DNA of 40,148 bases from an uncultured Clostridium sp. (lineage in GTDB: Bacteria > Bacillota > Clostridia > TANB77 > CAG-508): positions 1 through 40,148 of the forward strand of contig CAOKJE010000011.1 in assembly GCA_948468505.1 (NCBI GenBank), in the 5' to 3' direction. Shown here piece by piece: positions 26,681 through 35,686 of this stretch. Below the pieces are notes generated by a model. It searched no databases and was not told the origin of the DNA. It saw nothing but the letters and a program-made list of their open reading frames with translations. Made by a program: the position numbers and the translations under genes. The first letter of the stretch is position 1. Each line of letters begins with the position of its first letter.

Positions 26681-27712
26681 ATGAAAAAGAAAAAAGGCCT
26701 AAAGATTTTTGGAATCGTAGTCTTACTACTAATTATACTTTTTATGGCAATCGTAGGAGGGACTTACTGGTTTATTCAAGATAAATTAAATAAAATACAA
26801 CGCATTGACATAAAAGAAGACGAGTTAAAGGTGTCTACTAAGGTGGAAGCTGATTTGATAGATTATCGAAATATTGCTATTTTTGGAATTGATTCAAGAG
26901 AAGATTCCTATGACAAAGGCAACCGAAGTGATTGCATTATTATAGCAAGTCTAAATAATAAAACAAAAGAAGTTAAATTAGTATCAGTTTATCGTGATAC
27001 TTATGTACAAATAGAAGGTCATGGTTTAGATAAAATAACACATGCTTATTCATATGGTTCTGCTCCTCTTGCTATTAGCACCTTAAATACTAATTTTGAT
27101 TTAAATATTAAAGAATTTGTAACAGTGAATTTTGATGCGGTAGCAGAGGCAGTTGACAAATTAGGTGGTGTAACTATTGATATAGAATCACGGTGAAGAA
27201 CTCAAATATTTAAATAATTATATTAATGAAACAGCAAAAGTAACAGAGAAATCAAATGAAAAAGTAGCATCTACTGGAAAACAAACTTTAAATGGTGTAC
27301 AAGCAGTGGCGTATTCAAGAATTCGTTACACGGAAGGACGGCGATTATAAAAGGGCAGAAAGAATGAGAACAGTAATAGAGGCTATGGCAGAAAAATTGA
27401 AGACAAAAAATATAAGCGAAATTAATAGTTTTATTGATTTTATTTTACCAAAAGTGTATACCAATATTACAGCTGGAGATGTGTTTAGTTTGTTGCCAAG
27501 TGTGACAAGTTTTAAGATTACAGATAGTATTGGTTGGCCTTATGAAACTAAGGGAATTACTTTGGATAGATGGTACCGGCGTGCCAGTAACATTAGAAAG
27601 CAATGTGCAAGAACTGCATAGACAAGTATTCCAAAAAGAGGATTATCAAGTGTCACCTGCTGTTAAGTCAATTAGTGATGCGATTGTACAAAAGACAGGA
27701 TATGGAAAATAG
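26681..27712 (+). CDS. LytR-CpsA-Psr (LCP) family protein, three CGG +1 shifts
   Basis: LCP enzymes attach teichoic acids, capsule or other glycopolymers to peptidoglycan at the outer membrane face. An N-terminal membrane segment (residues 8-32) precedes the catalytic domain, with IAIFGIDSREDS, VSVYRDTYVQIEG and KITHAYSYGS. ATG 26681 follows AGAGGTAAG. Three in-frame CGG codons occur: codon 171 (27191-27193, restoring IDIESGEELKYLN), codon 220 (27339-27341, restoring RIRYTEGGDYKRAERMR) and codon 299 (27577-27579, restoring DRWYGVPVTLE). The product has 342 residues. The RIRYTxGGDxxR motif is the strongest family marker, and its second Gly is the recoded one. Its partner is probably the polysaccharide cluster just downstream. 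Confidence 0.93.
27191..27194 (+). other. CGGT recoding site 1 in the LCP gene (Gly171)
   Basis: TCA-CGG-TGA: a stop follows directly in frame zero. The +1 frame gives GGT and EELKYLNNYI. Confidence 0.9.
27339..27342 (+). other. CGGC recoding site 2 in the LCP gene (Gly220)
   Basis: GGA-CGG-C. The +1 frame gives GGC, the second Gly of RYTEGGDYKR. A nearby out-of-frame CGG (27331, ACG GAA) causes no shift. Confidence 0.94.
27577..27580 (+). other. CGGC recoding site 3 in the LCP gene (Gly299)
   Basis: TAC-CGG-C. The +1 frame gives GGC in RWYGVPVTLE and leads to the natural stop. Confidence 0.88.
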
Positions 27713-27751
27713 AGAAAAACATAAAAAGACAACATAACATGAGAAAAACGG

Positions 27752-27780
27752 TTGACATTATTATGTAAATATGATAAAAT
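27752..27780 (+). promoter_or_regulatory. Promoter of the polysaccharide cluster
   Basis: TTGACA at 27752-27757, a 17-base spacer and TAAAAT at 27775-27780. Confidence 0.7.
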
Positions 27781-27816
27781 TATAAATGGAAAATATGGAA
27801 AAGTATGGAGGGTATT

Positions 27817-28533
27817 ATGAATATAAAAAATAATTTAATTATGCCAACCTTTAATAGTATAGAAACAGAAATATTTGCAGAAAGGATACTAGAAGATAGA
27901 AAAAAATCGCTTTTTAAATTAGAAGCAATAACCAAAAGAGCGATTGATATAATAGCTGCAACAATAGGAATTTTATTATTAGTACCACTGACAGCAATTA
28001 TTTATGTATTGGAAAGAGCAATAGGAGATAAAGGACCAGTATTTTATACACAAACAAGAATTGGCGAAAATGGAAAATTATTTAAAATGTATAAATATCG
28101 TTCCATGGTTGTAGGAGCTGAAAAGAAGCTAGAAGAGTACATAAAGGAAAATGAAGAGTTAAAACAAGAATATCAAAAATACAAAAAGTTAGGAAAAGAC
28201 CCAAGAATAACAAAAGTGGGAAGACTTTTAAGAAAGACAAGCTTAGACGAATTTCCTCAATTTATTAATATACTAAAAGGAGAAATGTCGTTAGTGGGGC
28301 CAAGACCATATTTACCACAGGAAAAAGAAGAAATGAATGGATATTTTAAAAGTATAACTTCTTTAAGACCAGGACTTACAGGATTATGGCAAATAAGTGG
28401 TAGAAGTGAAGTATCTTTTGTGGATAGACTAGAAATGGACATGAACTATTATAATAATAGAGCGTTAAAAAATGATATGAAAATTATCGGCAAAACGATT
28501 GGAAAAGTAATAAAGAAAGAAGGGGCTATTTAG
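27817..28533 (+). CDS. Initiating undecaprenyl-phosphate sugar-phosphate transferase
   Basis: A 238-residue bacterial sugar transferase that moves a sugar phosphate onto undecaprenyl phosphate, the first step of polysaccharide assembly. One membrane helix (residues 42-65) is followed by the catalytic core: YTQTRIGENGKLFKMYKYRS, RKTSLDEFPQFINILKGEMS, VGPRPYLP and RPGLTGLWQISGR. ATG 27817 follows GGAGGG. It opens the cluster behind a consensus promoter. It is of the EpsL/WcaJ type; the sugar is not known. Confidence 0.92.
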   Translation: MNIKNNLIMPTFNSIETEIFAERILEDRKKSLFKLEAITKRAIDIIAATIGILLLVPLTAIIYVLERAIGDKGPVFYTQTRIGENGKLFKMYKYRSMVVGAEKKLEEYIKENEELKQEYQKYKKLGKDPRITKVGRLLRKTSLDEFPQFINILKGEMSLVGPRPYLPQEKEEMNGYFKSITSLRPGLTGLWQISGRSEVSFVDRLEMDMNYYNNRALKNDMKIIGKTIGKVIKKEGAI

Positions 28534-28573
28534 TTTGCCAAGAAAAAGGGGAGGTAAAAATAGCCCTTTTTCT
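28522..28573 (+). promoter_or_regulatory. Possible attenuator after the sugar transferase gene
   Basis: GGGCTATT near 28523 can pair with AATAGCCC ending at 28566. Alternatively AGAAAAAGGG (28541-28550) pairs perfectly with CCCTTTTTCT (28564-28573). The two stems exclude each other. A regulatory role is inferred. Confidence 0.4.
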
Positions 28574-28603
28574 GTGTATTATTTTTGTGAGAAAGGTAAA
28601 ATT

Positions 28604-29719
28604 ATGGAAACCAAAAAGAAATCAATAAGAATTGCTCAAATAATAGGTAAATGGGTTGGTGGCGGTGTTGAAGCTGTTGTTATGAATTATTATCGACACA
28701 TCGATAGAAACCAGATACAGTTTGATTTTATATGTGATAGTGACTCTAAAAATATTCCCTATGAAGAAATAGAAGCTTTAGGGGGGAAGGTTATCCTTAT
28801 TCCACCTTATCAAAAAGTAATTAAGTATCATAAGGAGTTAAAAAAAGTTTTAAAAAAAGGAAACTATAAAATAGTGCATTCACATATTAATACGTTATCA
28901 GTATTTAGTTTATTTGCTGCTAAATGTGCTAAGGTTCCAGTTCGTATTGCACATTCACACAGTACAACCAATTCAAAAGAAAAAAAGAAGAATTTAATGA
29001 AACAATTATTGCGACCATTTTCAAAGGTTTTTGCAACCGATTATATGTGTTGCTCAAAATTAGCAGGAGAATGGCTTTTTGGTGAAAAGGAGTATCGTAA
29101 AGGTAATGTGTATTTATTAAATAATGCAATTGACTTGGATAAGTTCAAATACAATGAAAACATAAGAAAAAAAGTAAGACAAGAATTTAACTTTCAAGAG
29201 GATACACTAGTAGTAGGGCATATTGGAAGGTTTGTGAAAGCAAAAAATCATAGCTTTTTAATTGATGTTTTTTATGAATTACAAAAACAACAAAAAAATA
29301 GTATGTTGCTTCTTGTTGGACAAGGCAATAAGGAAAACGAAATACAGGAGAAGGTAAAACAATTAAAACTAGAAAATAAAGTAATGTTTCTAGGACAAAG
29401 GGAAGATGTAAGTGATTTATACCAAGCATTTGATGTTTTTGTTTTTCCGAGTTTATATGAAGGCTTAGGAATGTGCTTGATAGAAGCACAATGCTCTAAT
29501 TTGTATTGCTTAACGTCAAATGAGGTACCTAAAATAGCTAAAATAAATGAAAATGTAGAGTTTTTAGAACTTTCAAAATCTGCAAAAGAATGGGCTGATA
29601 GAATTGCTAAGAATAGTATTCCATTGCCAAGAGGGAAATTTAATGAAAAGATTCAAGAAACAGGTTATGATATCGAAATAGAAAAAGAGAAATTATTACA
29701 AAAATATTTACAATTATGA
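28604..29719 (+). CDS. Glycosyltransferase, GT4 family (GT-B fold)
   Basis: A 371-residue GT4-type enzyme adding a sugar to the lipid-linked repeat unit on the cytoplasmic face. Early motifs are RIAQIIGKWVGGGVEAVVMNY and IVHSHIN. The GT4 core has VVGHIGRFVKAKNH, FLGQREDVSDLYQAFDVF and the EX7E motif region FPSLYEGLGMCLIEAQ. ATG 28604 after GAAAGGTAAAATT is better than ATG 28535, which lies within the hairpin region. It is EpsF-like and is paralogous to the next gene. Confidence 0.88.
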   Translation: METKKKSIRIAQIIGKWVGGGVEAVVMNYYRHIDRNQIQFDFICDSDSKNIPYEEIEALGGKVILIPPYQKVIKYHKELKKVLKKGNYKIVHSHINTLSVFSLFAAKCAKVPVRIAHSHSTTNSKEKKKNLMKQLLRPFSKVFATDYMCCSKLAGEWLFGEKEYRKGNVYLLNNAIDLDKFKYNENIRKKVRQEFNFQEDTLVVGHIGRFVKAKNHSFLIDVFYELQKQQKNSMLLLVGQGNKENEIQEKVKQLKLENKVMFLGQREDVSDLYQAFDVFVFPSLYEGLGMCLIEAQCSNLYCLTSNEVPKIAKINENVEFLELSKSAKEWADRIAKNSIPLPRGKFNEKIQETGYDIEIEKEKLLQKYLQL

Positions 29720-29735
29720 AAGAAGAGGTAAGCTT

Positions 29736-30842
29736 ATGATAAAAATTCTTCAGATAGGTATGAATGATACATTAGGAGGAATTGAAAGCTATTTAATTAA
29801 TTATGAAAAAAACATTGACAGAAATAAACTTTGTTTTGATTATGTGGATATGACAGCTAAGGGAATATGTTTTCAAAGGGAAATAGAAGAGAATGGAAGT
29901 AAAATACATAATTTACCTAATTATCGTAAAAGACCAATAACTTATATAAAAAAATTAGTAGACTTGTTAAAAAAGAATAAATATGATATTATTCATTATA
30001 ATATGAATTCAGCAGTTTTCTTATATCCATTAATTGCCGCTAAAATGGCTAAAACAAAAGTAATAATTGCACATGCGCATAATGCTTCTAATGATAAAGG
30101 AATATTAAAAAGTATATTACATAGTATAAATAAGCATTTTATTCCTATTTTCGCAAATAATTTTTTTGCTTGTTCTGAATTAGCAGGAAAATGGTTTTTT
30201 TCAAAAAAAATATTAAAAAGTGAACAATTTTTTATAATAAATAATGGTATTGATATAGAAAAGTATGAATTTGATTTAGAAGTAAGAAAAAACAAACGAA
30301 AGGAATTAGATATAAATGAAGATACTGTTGTAATTGGACATGTTGGTAGATTTTCAAAGCAGAAAAATCATGACTTTTTAATTGAAGCTTTTTATGAGGC
30401 TTATCAAGAAAACAACAATATTCTATTATTATTAGTTGGAGTAGGAGTTTTACAAGGAGAAATAGAAAAAAAAGTAAAAGAATTGAAAATTGAAAAAAAT
30501 GTAATTTTTTTAGGGCAAAGAAATGACGTTAGTGAATTGTACCAAGTCTTTGACATATTTGCTTTACCGAGTTTATATGAAGGACTTCCATTTGTTGGAG
30601 TAGAAGCACAATGCGCAGGATGTTATTGCTTATTTAGTGCTAATATTACAAAAGAACTAACTTTGACACCATTTTCACATTATATAGAAATTAATAATAT
30701 AGAAGCATGGAAAAGTGAATTTGTTAAATTTAAGATTAATACAGAAGTAAGAAAAAATGTTAAAATTAAAAATTTTGATATTAAAGAAAATGTTAAAAAG
30801 GTTTTTGATATTTATAAATATACTTTAGATAAGGAAAGGTAA
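29736..30842 (+). CDS. Glycosyltransferase, GT4 family, paralogue of its neighbour
   Basis: A 368-residue GT4 enzyme similar along its length to the preceding one: LQIGMNDTLGGIESYLINY, IIHYNMN, VIGHVGRFSKQKNHDFLIEA, FLGQRNDVSELYQVFDIFALP and SLYEGLPFVGVEAQ. The pair probably arose by duplication and now add different sugars. ATG 29736 follows AAGAGGTAAGCTT. The donor and linkage cannot be read from sequence. Confidence 0.88.
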   Translation: MIKILQIGMNDTLGGIESYLINYEKNIDRNKLCFDYVDMTAKGICFQREIEENGSKIHNLPNYRKRPITYIKKLVDLLKKNKYDIIHYNMNSAVFLYPLIAAKMAKTKVIIAHAHNASNDKGILKSILHSINKHFIPIFANNFFACSELAGKWFFSKKILKSEQFFIINNGIDIEKYEFDLEVRKNKRKELDINEDTVVIGHVGRFSKQKNHDFLIEAFYEAYQENNNILLLLVGVGVLQGEIEKKVKELKIEKNVIFLGQRNDVSELYQVFDIFALPSLYEGLPFVGVEAQCAGCYCLFSANITKELTLTPFSHYIEINNIEAWKSEFVKFKINTEVRKNVKIKNFDIKENVKKVFDIYKYTLDKER

Positions 30843-30845
30843 GAT

Positions 30846-32080
30846 ATGACAAACGATACAAAAGAATTAGAAAAAGATAAAATTTCAATAACTTCTAAAA
30901 TATTTGGGATTAGTATATGGATGCTATTATTTACTTATGAGGGAAGCTTTATGGTACAAAGTTTATTACTTTTTATTGTATACTAGTAACTTTTTCATTA
31001 AAAGAAAGAAAAATTCAAATTAATAACAGTGGCAAGATTCTTTTAGGTATAGTAATATACTTAGCTTTTTCCACTATTATCAATTTTATAATTCATATCG
31101 ATTTAGCAAATGAAAATGCAATTATAGGTATTCTATATTTTATACTAATTGCAATTTGGTTCATTTTAAATACAGAAAAAATGAAAAATGCAAGGGAAAT
31201 TAATTTTATTATAAATAATTTTATAATTGTTATGACAATAGCTTCTTTGATTTCTATTTATTATGGAATTATATTAAATCAAGGAGGAAAAATTGCTTTA
31301 ATTAATTTTATAGGAACAGAAATTGACGAAAACTATTCTTCTGCTTTAATTTCAGCAGCAGCTATTTTCTTATTTTTAAAACTACTGTATTCTATGAAAA
31401 ACAAGATAAATTTTGTGAAGTGGTTAATATTATTTGTTATAAATATTGTAGGTGTATCTATTATTGGGTCAAGAGCTTCCATGTTATCATGTATTCTATC
31501 TATTATAATTGGATTTATAGTATATGTTTTTAATGATATTAACACTAAAAAAATCTTAGCAAGTTTGGTGTTTTTAGCTATTGGGATACTTACTTTTAAA
31601 ATAGCACTAAATTATATGCCACAATGGACATATGAAAGATATTTTCAAAATAGTTATGCTGATACAAGTAATTCAATTAGAATCACTTATTGGAAAAATG
31701 CATTTGATGCAACTTTAGATAGCCCATTATTTGGATTAGGATTTGGTTTTTATACAAAAATTCCAGAATATCAAAATTTTGATTATTTTGATATTACACC
31801 AGAATCAGCGCCAGCACATCAAACTTATTTAGATATTATGATATATGGAGGATTTATAGGACTATTAGCATTTATTTATTTTATAGTAGATATATTAAAA
31901 AAGGTATTACATAAAAAAACTATAATGCTCCTTCCAATAGCTATTAATTTATTAATTATTTCTAATATAATAGGAGCAGATAAATCAGTATTTTTTTGGA
32001 ATATATTAATTATCATTTATATTGTAAGTGAATACTTGTTGAAAAATGACACAGCAACAATAGAAGAATGCTTTAAATAA
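30846..32080 (+). pseudogene. Wzy-like O-antigen polymerase/ligase with a single-base frame break (not CGG)
   Basis: A membrane polymerase-like gene. ATG 30846 follows AAGGAAAGG and encodes MTNDTKELEKDK...WMLLFTYEGSFMVQ, then frame zero stops at TAG near 30985. The -1 frame, open from 30941, continues with FITFYCILVTFSLKERK and runs to 32080 with about ten hydrophobic segments and the ligase-type IIGSRASMLSCILS, SNSIRITYWKNAF and APAHQTYLDIMIYGG. One base is missing between about 30941 and 30984. This is the opposite sense to the CGG sites and no CGG is near. It may be a real lesion, an assembly error or -1 slippage. Confidence 0.7.
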
Positions 32081-32095
32081 GGAGTAAAGAGAAAT

Positions 32096-33256
32096 ATGAA
32101 AAACACAATAAAAAAATTATTAGTAAAATTAAATATAACAAATATACCAAGCATATTTTTCTATGTTTTTCGCATTTTTCCAATTAAGAAAAACAAAATA
32201 GTATTTGTTAATTTTAGTGGAAAGGGATATGGAGATAATCCTAAATATATAGCAGAAGAAATATTAAAAGATAAGAAAGAATATCAATTAGTTTGGTTAA
32301 CTAAAAATTTTTCTGATGCAAGTTTTCCAAAAGAGATAAAAAGAATAAAAATGTTTAGTATAAAATCTTTTTATGAGTTAGCAACTGCCAAAATATGGAT
32401 AAATAATAGCAGATTTGATCAATTTGTAGTAAAAAGAAAAAAACAATTTTATATTCAAACATGGCATGGTGGTTTAGCTTTGAAAAGGATTGAATATGAT
32501 GCAGAGGACAAATTGAGTGAATACTATAGAAAAGTAATGAAAAAGGATAATAGAAACATAAATCTTATGCTATCTAATAGTGATTTTTGTACAAATATGT
32601 ATAAAAAAGGCTTCAAATATCATGGGAGAATACTTGAAGTTGGTTCACCAAGAAATGATATACTAGTAAACAAGCAAGAAGAATTAAAAAGCAAAATAAT
32701 AGATTTTTATAATATTAAGGAAGAAAAAATATTGCTATATGCACCAACTTTTAGAAAATCATATGATAAAAACCCATATGATATAGATTTTATAAAATTA
32801 AAACAAAAACTAGAAGAAAACACGAATAAAACTTGGCGAATAATGATAAGATTACACCCCAGAATAGCCGATGCGACAAACTTAATAAATGGCCCCAAAG
32901 AACTAATAAATGCTTCTAATTATAGTGATATTCAAGAATTAATTGCAAGTTGTGATTTATTAATAACAGATTACTCCTCAACGATGTTTGAAGCTATGAT
33001 AGCAAATAAACCAGTAATGCTTTATACAAATGATATAGAAAATTATAAGAAGGAAAGAGGGACTTATTTTAAATTAGAGGAATTACCATTTCCAATAACT
33101 CAAAATAATCAGGAAATTTTTGAAGTTTTGAAAAATAGTAATTTAGAAAAAATAAAAGAACAATATAATATATTTAAAGAAAAAGTGGGATTAAAAGAAA
33201 CAGGACAAGCGAGTAAGAGGGTAGTAACCATAATAGAAGAAGAACTAAAAAAGTAA
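32096..33256 (+). CDS. CDP-glycerol glycerophosphotransferase family protein (TagB/TagF-like)
   Basis: A 386-residue enzyme of the family that transfers glycerol phosphate from CDP-glycerol in teichoic acid synthesis, or decorates a polysaccharide with it. Family motifs: QTWHGGLALKRIEYDAE, LEVGSPRNDIL, LLYAPTFRKSYD, MIRLHPRI and DLLITDYSSTMFEAMIANKP. ATG 32096 follows AAGGAGTAAAG. The presence of a glycerol-3-phosphate cytidylyltransferase gene 1.4 kb downstream supports CDP-glycerol as donor. Confidence 0.9.
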   Translation: MKNTIKKLLVKLNITNIPSIFFYVFRIFPIKKNKIVFVNFSGKGYGDNPKYIAEEILKDKKEYQLVWLTKNFSDASFPKEIKRIKMFSIKSFYELATAKIWINNSRFDQFVVKRKKQFYIQTWHGGLALKRIEYDAEDKLSEYYRKVMKKDNRNINLMLSNSDFCTNMYKKGFKYHGRILEVGSPRNDILVNKQEELKSKIIDFYNIKEEKILLYAPTFRKSYDKNPYDIDFIKLKQKLEENTNKTWRIMIRLHPRIADATNLINGPKELINASNYSDIQELIASCDLLITDYSSTMFEAMIANKPVMLYTNDIENYKKERGTYFKLEELPFPITQNNQEIFEVLKNSNLEKIKEQYNIFKEKVGLKETGQASKRVVTIIEEELKK

Positions 33257-33272
33257 AGAAAGGAAAAAAGGT

Positions 33273-34673
33273 ATGGATAAAAATAAAGAATTAATAAAGA
33301 ATACAATCATTATTTTTATTGGCAGATTTTGTACACAATTTATTTCTTTTTTGTTAGTGCCTATCTATACTAATTTTTTATCAACTTCTGATTATGGCTA
33401 TATTGATTTGGTACAAAACTATCTTTCTTTATTAGTTCCGATATTAGTATTAAGATTGGATTCAGGAATCTTTAGATTTTTAATTGATGAAAGAGATAAT
33501 AATAAGGGGAAAAAAAGTATTATCAGTACTACTATTTTCTTTTTAGCTATTCAAATTATTTTTTTTATAGTTGCGTTTGGAATTATTAACCTAATATTTG
33601 AGATAAATTATACTGTAGCAATTATGCTAAATGTTATCTTTATGGCAATTTCTAGCATACTTTTACAACTAACAAGAGGAATAGGAGATAATGTAGGATA
33701 TTCTTTGGCAAGTATTATAGCAGGAATAGTAACGATAGTATTAAATATTTGGTTTGTTATCATATGGAAAATGGATGGATCTAGTATATTAATAGCTTCA
33801 GCAATTGCTAACATCTTTTGTAGCTTCTTTTTAGTGATAAGAAATAAAACTTATAGGTATATAAAAATAAAAGATGTAAATAAAGAGCAATTTAAAAAGA
33901 TGACAAGATATTCTTTACCAATGATACCAGATGGATTATCTTGGTGGGTTGTAAATGCTTCTGATAGAAGTATTATATCAGCTGTAATGGGAGCGGGAGC
34001 GAATGGGATTTATGCAGTTTCTAGTAAATTTTCCAATATTTTATCTAGCTTATTCCAAATATTTAATATGTCTTGGCAAGAAAGTGCTTCTTTACATATA
34101 AACGATAAAGACAAAAATGAATTTTTTAGTAATATATTAAATGTAACATATAAAATATTTTTTTCTATTTGCATTATGATAATGGTATGTATGCCTTTTG
34201 TTTTTAAGTTAGTGATAGGAAATGGCTATATTGAGGCATACCAATATATACCTATTCTATTGTTAGGCAATTTATATAATGCAATGGCTAATGTAATAGG
34301 AGGAGTATATATAGCCAAAAAGAAAACGAAGGTAGTAGCAAGAACAACTATGTTGGCCGCTATTATTAATATTGTTATGAACCTAATTATGATTAGGAAA
34401 TTCGGATTACATGCAGCTACCATATCTACATTAGTAGCATATGTAATTTTAACAATTTACCGATATATGGATGTGCAAAAATATGTAAAAATGAAATTTA
34501 AATATAAGACAGTTATAATAACTACAGTTTTATTTATAATAAGTTATCTATTATATTATCATAATCAACAAGAACTAAATATGTTAAACTTTTTAGTAAC
34601 AATATTAGTTTGTATGATTTTAAATAAAGATATGATAAAAAAAGTATTAAGTAAAATAAGGAGGAAAAAATGA
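33273..34673 (+). CDS. wzx: Wzx-type polysaccharide flippase (MATE/MOP superfamily)
   Basis: A 466-residue protein with about 12-14 hydrophobic segments, starting NTIIIFIGRFCTQFISFLLVPIYTNFLSTSDYG, typical of lipid-linked oligosaccharide flippases. SLPMIPDGLSWWVVNASDRSII is a further family mark. It should move the undecaprenyl-linked unit to the outer face for polymerisation. ATG 33273 follows GAAAGGAAAAAAGGT. Its stop overlaps the tagD start (ATGA). Confidence 0.9.
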   Translation: MDKNKELIKNTIIIFIGRFCTQFISFLLVPIYTNFLSTSDYGYIDLVQNYLSLLVPILVLRLDSGIFRFLIDERDNNKGKKSIISTTIFFLAIQIIFFIVAFGIINLIFEINYTVAIMLNVIFMAISSILLQLTRGIGDNVGYSLASIIAGIVTIVLNIWFVIIWKMDGSSILIASAIANIFCSFFLVIRNKTYRYIKIKDVNKEQFKKMTRYSLPMIPDGLSWWVVNASDRSIISAVMGAGANGIYAVSSKFSNILSSLFQIFNMSWQESASLHINDKDKNEFFSNILNVTYKIFFSICIMIMVCMPFVFKLVIGNGYIEAYQYIPILLLGNLYNAMANVIGGVYIAKKKTKVVARTTMLAAIINIVMNLIMIRKFGLHAATISTLVAYVILTIYRYMDVQKYVKMKFKYKTVIITTVLFIISYLLYYHNQQELNMLNFLVTILVCMILNKDMIKKVLSKIRRKK

Positions 34674-35107
34674 AAAGAATATTAACCTATGGAACTTTTG
34701 ACCTATTACATTATGGCCATATAAGAATATTAAAAAGAGCAAAAGAATTAGGCGACTATTTAATTGTTGCAGTATCATCAGATGAATTTAATAAAATAAA
34801 GGGAAAGAAAGCATATCATAATTATGAAACAAGAAAAAAAATGCTAGAAGCTATTCGATATGTAGACCTTGTTATTCCAGAAAACGATTGGGAACAAAAA
34901 AGAAATGACGTTTTAGAATACAAAGTAGATACAGTGGTAATGGGATCTGATTGGAATGGTAATGAAAAATTTGAGGAGCTAAAAGACATTTGCGAAGTAG
35001 TATACTTACCTAGGACCGAAGGGGTTTCTACTACTAAAATAAAAGAAGATTTAGGGTTACAGCCAGCAGATGATACAATAAATCAAATTCCAACGCCCTC
35101 AAAATAA
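34670..35107 (+). CDS. tagD: Glycerol-3-phosphate cytidylyltransferase
   Basis: A 145-residue cytidylyltransferase making CDP-glycerol. RILTYGTFDLLHYGHIRILKRA holds the GTFD and HxGH motifs, and RTEGVSTTKI is the ISTTxI-like C-terminal motif. ATG 34670 overlaps the wzx stop, so the genes are coupled; GGAGG lies upstream. It should feed the glycerophosphotransferase encoded at 32096. Confidence 0.94.
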   Translation: MKRILTYGTFDLLHYGHIRILKRAKELGDYLIVAVSSDEFNKIKGKKAYHNYETRKKMLEAIRYVDLVIPENDWEQKRNDVLEYKVDTVVMGSDWNGNEKFEELKDICEVVYLPRTEGVSTTKIKEDLGLQPADDTINQIPTPSK

Positions 35108-35136
35108 GAATTAAAAATAAAGGATGGAGAAATATT

Positions 35137-35637
35137 TTGAAAAGCAAGATAAAAATACTAATAGCATTGTTATTAGTACTTATTTGGATGTTTATAATTT
35201 ATAATTTTTCAAGTAAGCCTAGTTACGAATCCAATATGCAAAGTAAAAGCGTAATTAATCAGGTGATAGAAAAGACAGTAGAAAAGCAAAATGATAGTAA
35301 GAAAAAAACAATACAAATAGTAGAAAAATTGAATGTACCAATTCGAAAATGTGCACATGCTAGCATTTATTTTGTATTATCAATTTTAGTAATGATTTTT
35401 ATGACACAAGTAAAAAATAAAAAAATATGGTATTTAAACATAATTACAATTCTAATTTGTTTTATTTACGCTTGTACCGATGAATACCATCAGACTTTTG
35501 TGATAGGAAGAACAGGAAAAATTTCAGATGTATTAATAGATATGATAGGGGTTATATTAGGATGCCTTCTATTTAATTTACTATATAAAAAAATAAGAAA
35601 AAATAATCACATAGATATTGCAAAAAACAAAAGTTAA
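35137..35637 (+). CDS. VanZ-like membrane protein
   Basis: A 166-residue protein with about four membrane segments and the VanZ marks: RKCAHASIYFVLSIL, CTDEYHQTFVIGRTGKISDVLIDMIG. VanZ-like proteins are often found in polysaccharide clusters, and their biochemical role is uncertain. TTG 35137 follows AAAGGATGGAG, a good ribosome site, and no nearby ATG fits. Confidence 0.85.
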   Translation: MKSKIKILIALLLVLIWMFIIYNFSSKPSYESNMQSKSVINQVIEKTVEKQNDSKKKTIQIVEKLNVPIRKCAHASIYFVLSILVMIFMTQVKNKKIWYLNIITILICFIYACTDEYHQTFVIGRTGKISDVLIDMIGVILGCLLFNLLYKKIRKNNHIDIAKNKS

Positions 35638-35686
35638 GTATATACTATATAATGAAAAAACAAATGAAGAAAGGAAAACAAAAGAT

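Noticed and set aside
27331..27333. CGG at 27331 in the LCP gene as an extra shift site
   Set aside because: In the frame set by the first shift it reads ACG GAA (Thr-Glu), out of phase, and RYTEGG is intact. It supports the rule that only in-frame CGG shifts.
1037..27579. Stop-codon readthrough as the recoding event
   Set aside because: The sequence after the stops does not continue the protein in frame zero; it continues in +1 from the CGG onward.
1..27712. Reading the twelve split genes as pseudogenes
   Set aside because: All breaks have the same form (one C before a Gly codon), both halves of each gene are conserved, and many genes are essential single-copy functions. Neutral decay would give mixed lesions.
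1..27712. CGG simply reassigned to another amino acid as a triplet
   Set aside because: Replacing CGG by any amino acid leaves the frame unchanged, and most frames then hit a stop within a few codons (for example CGG TAG in the HD hydrolase, CGG TAA in rimP, CGG TGA in the LCP gene). A one-base shift is required.
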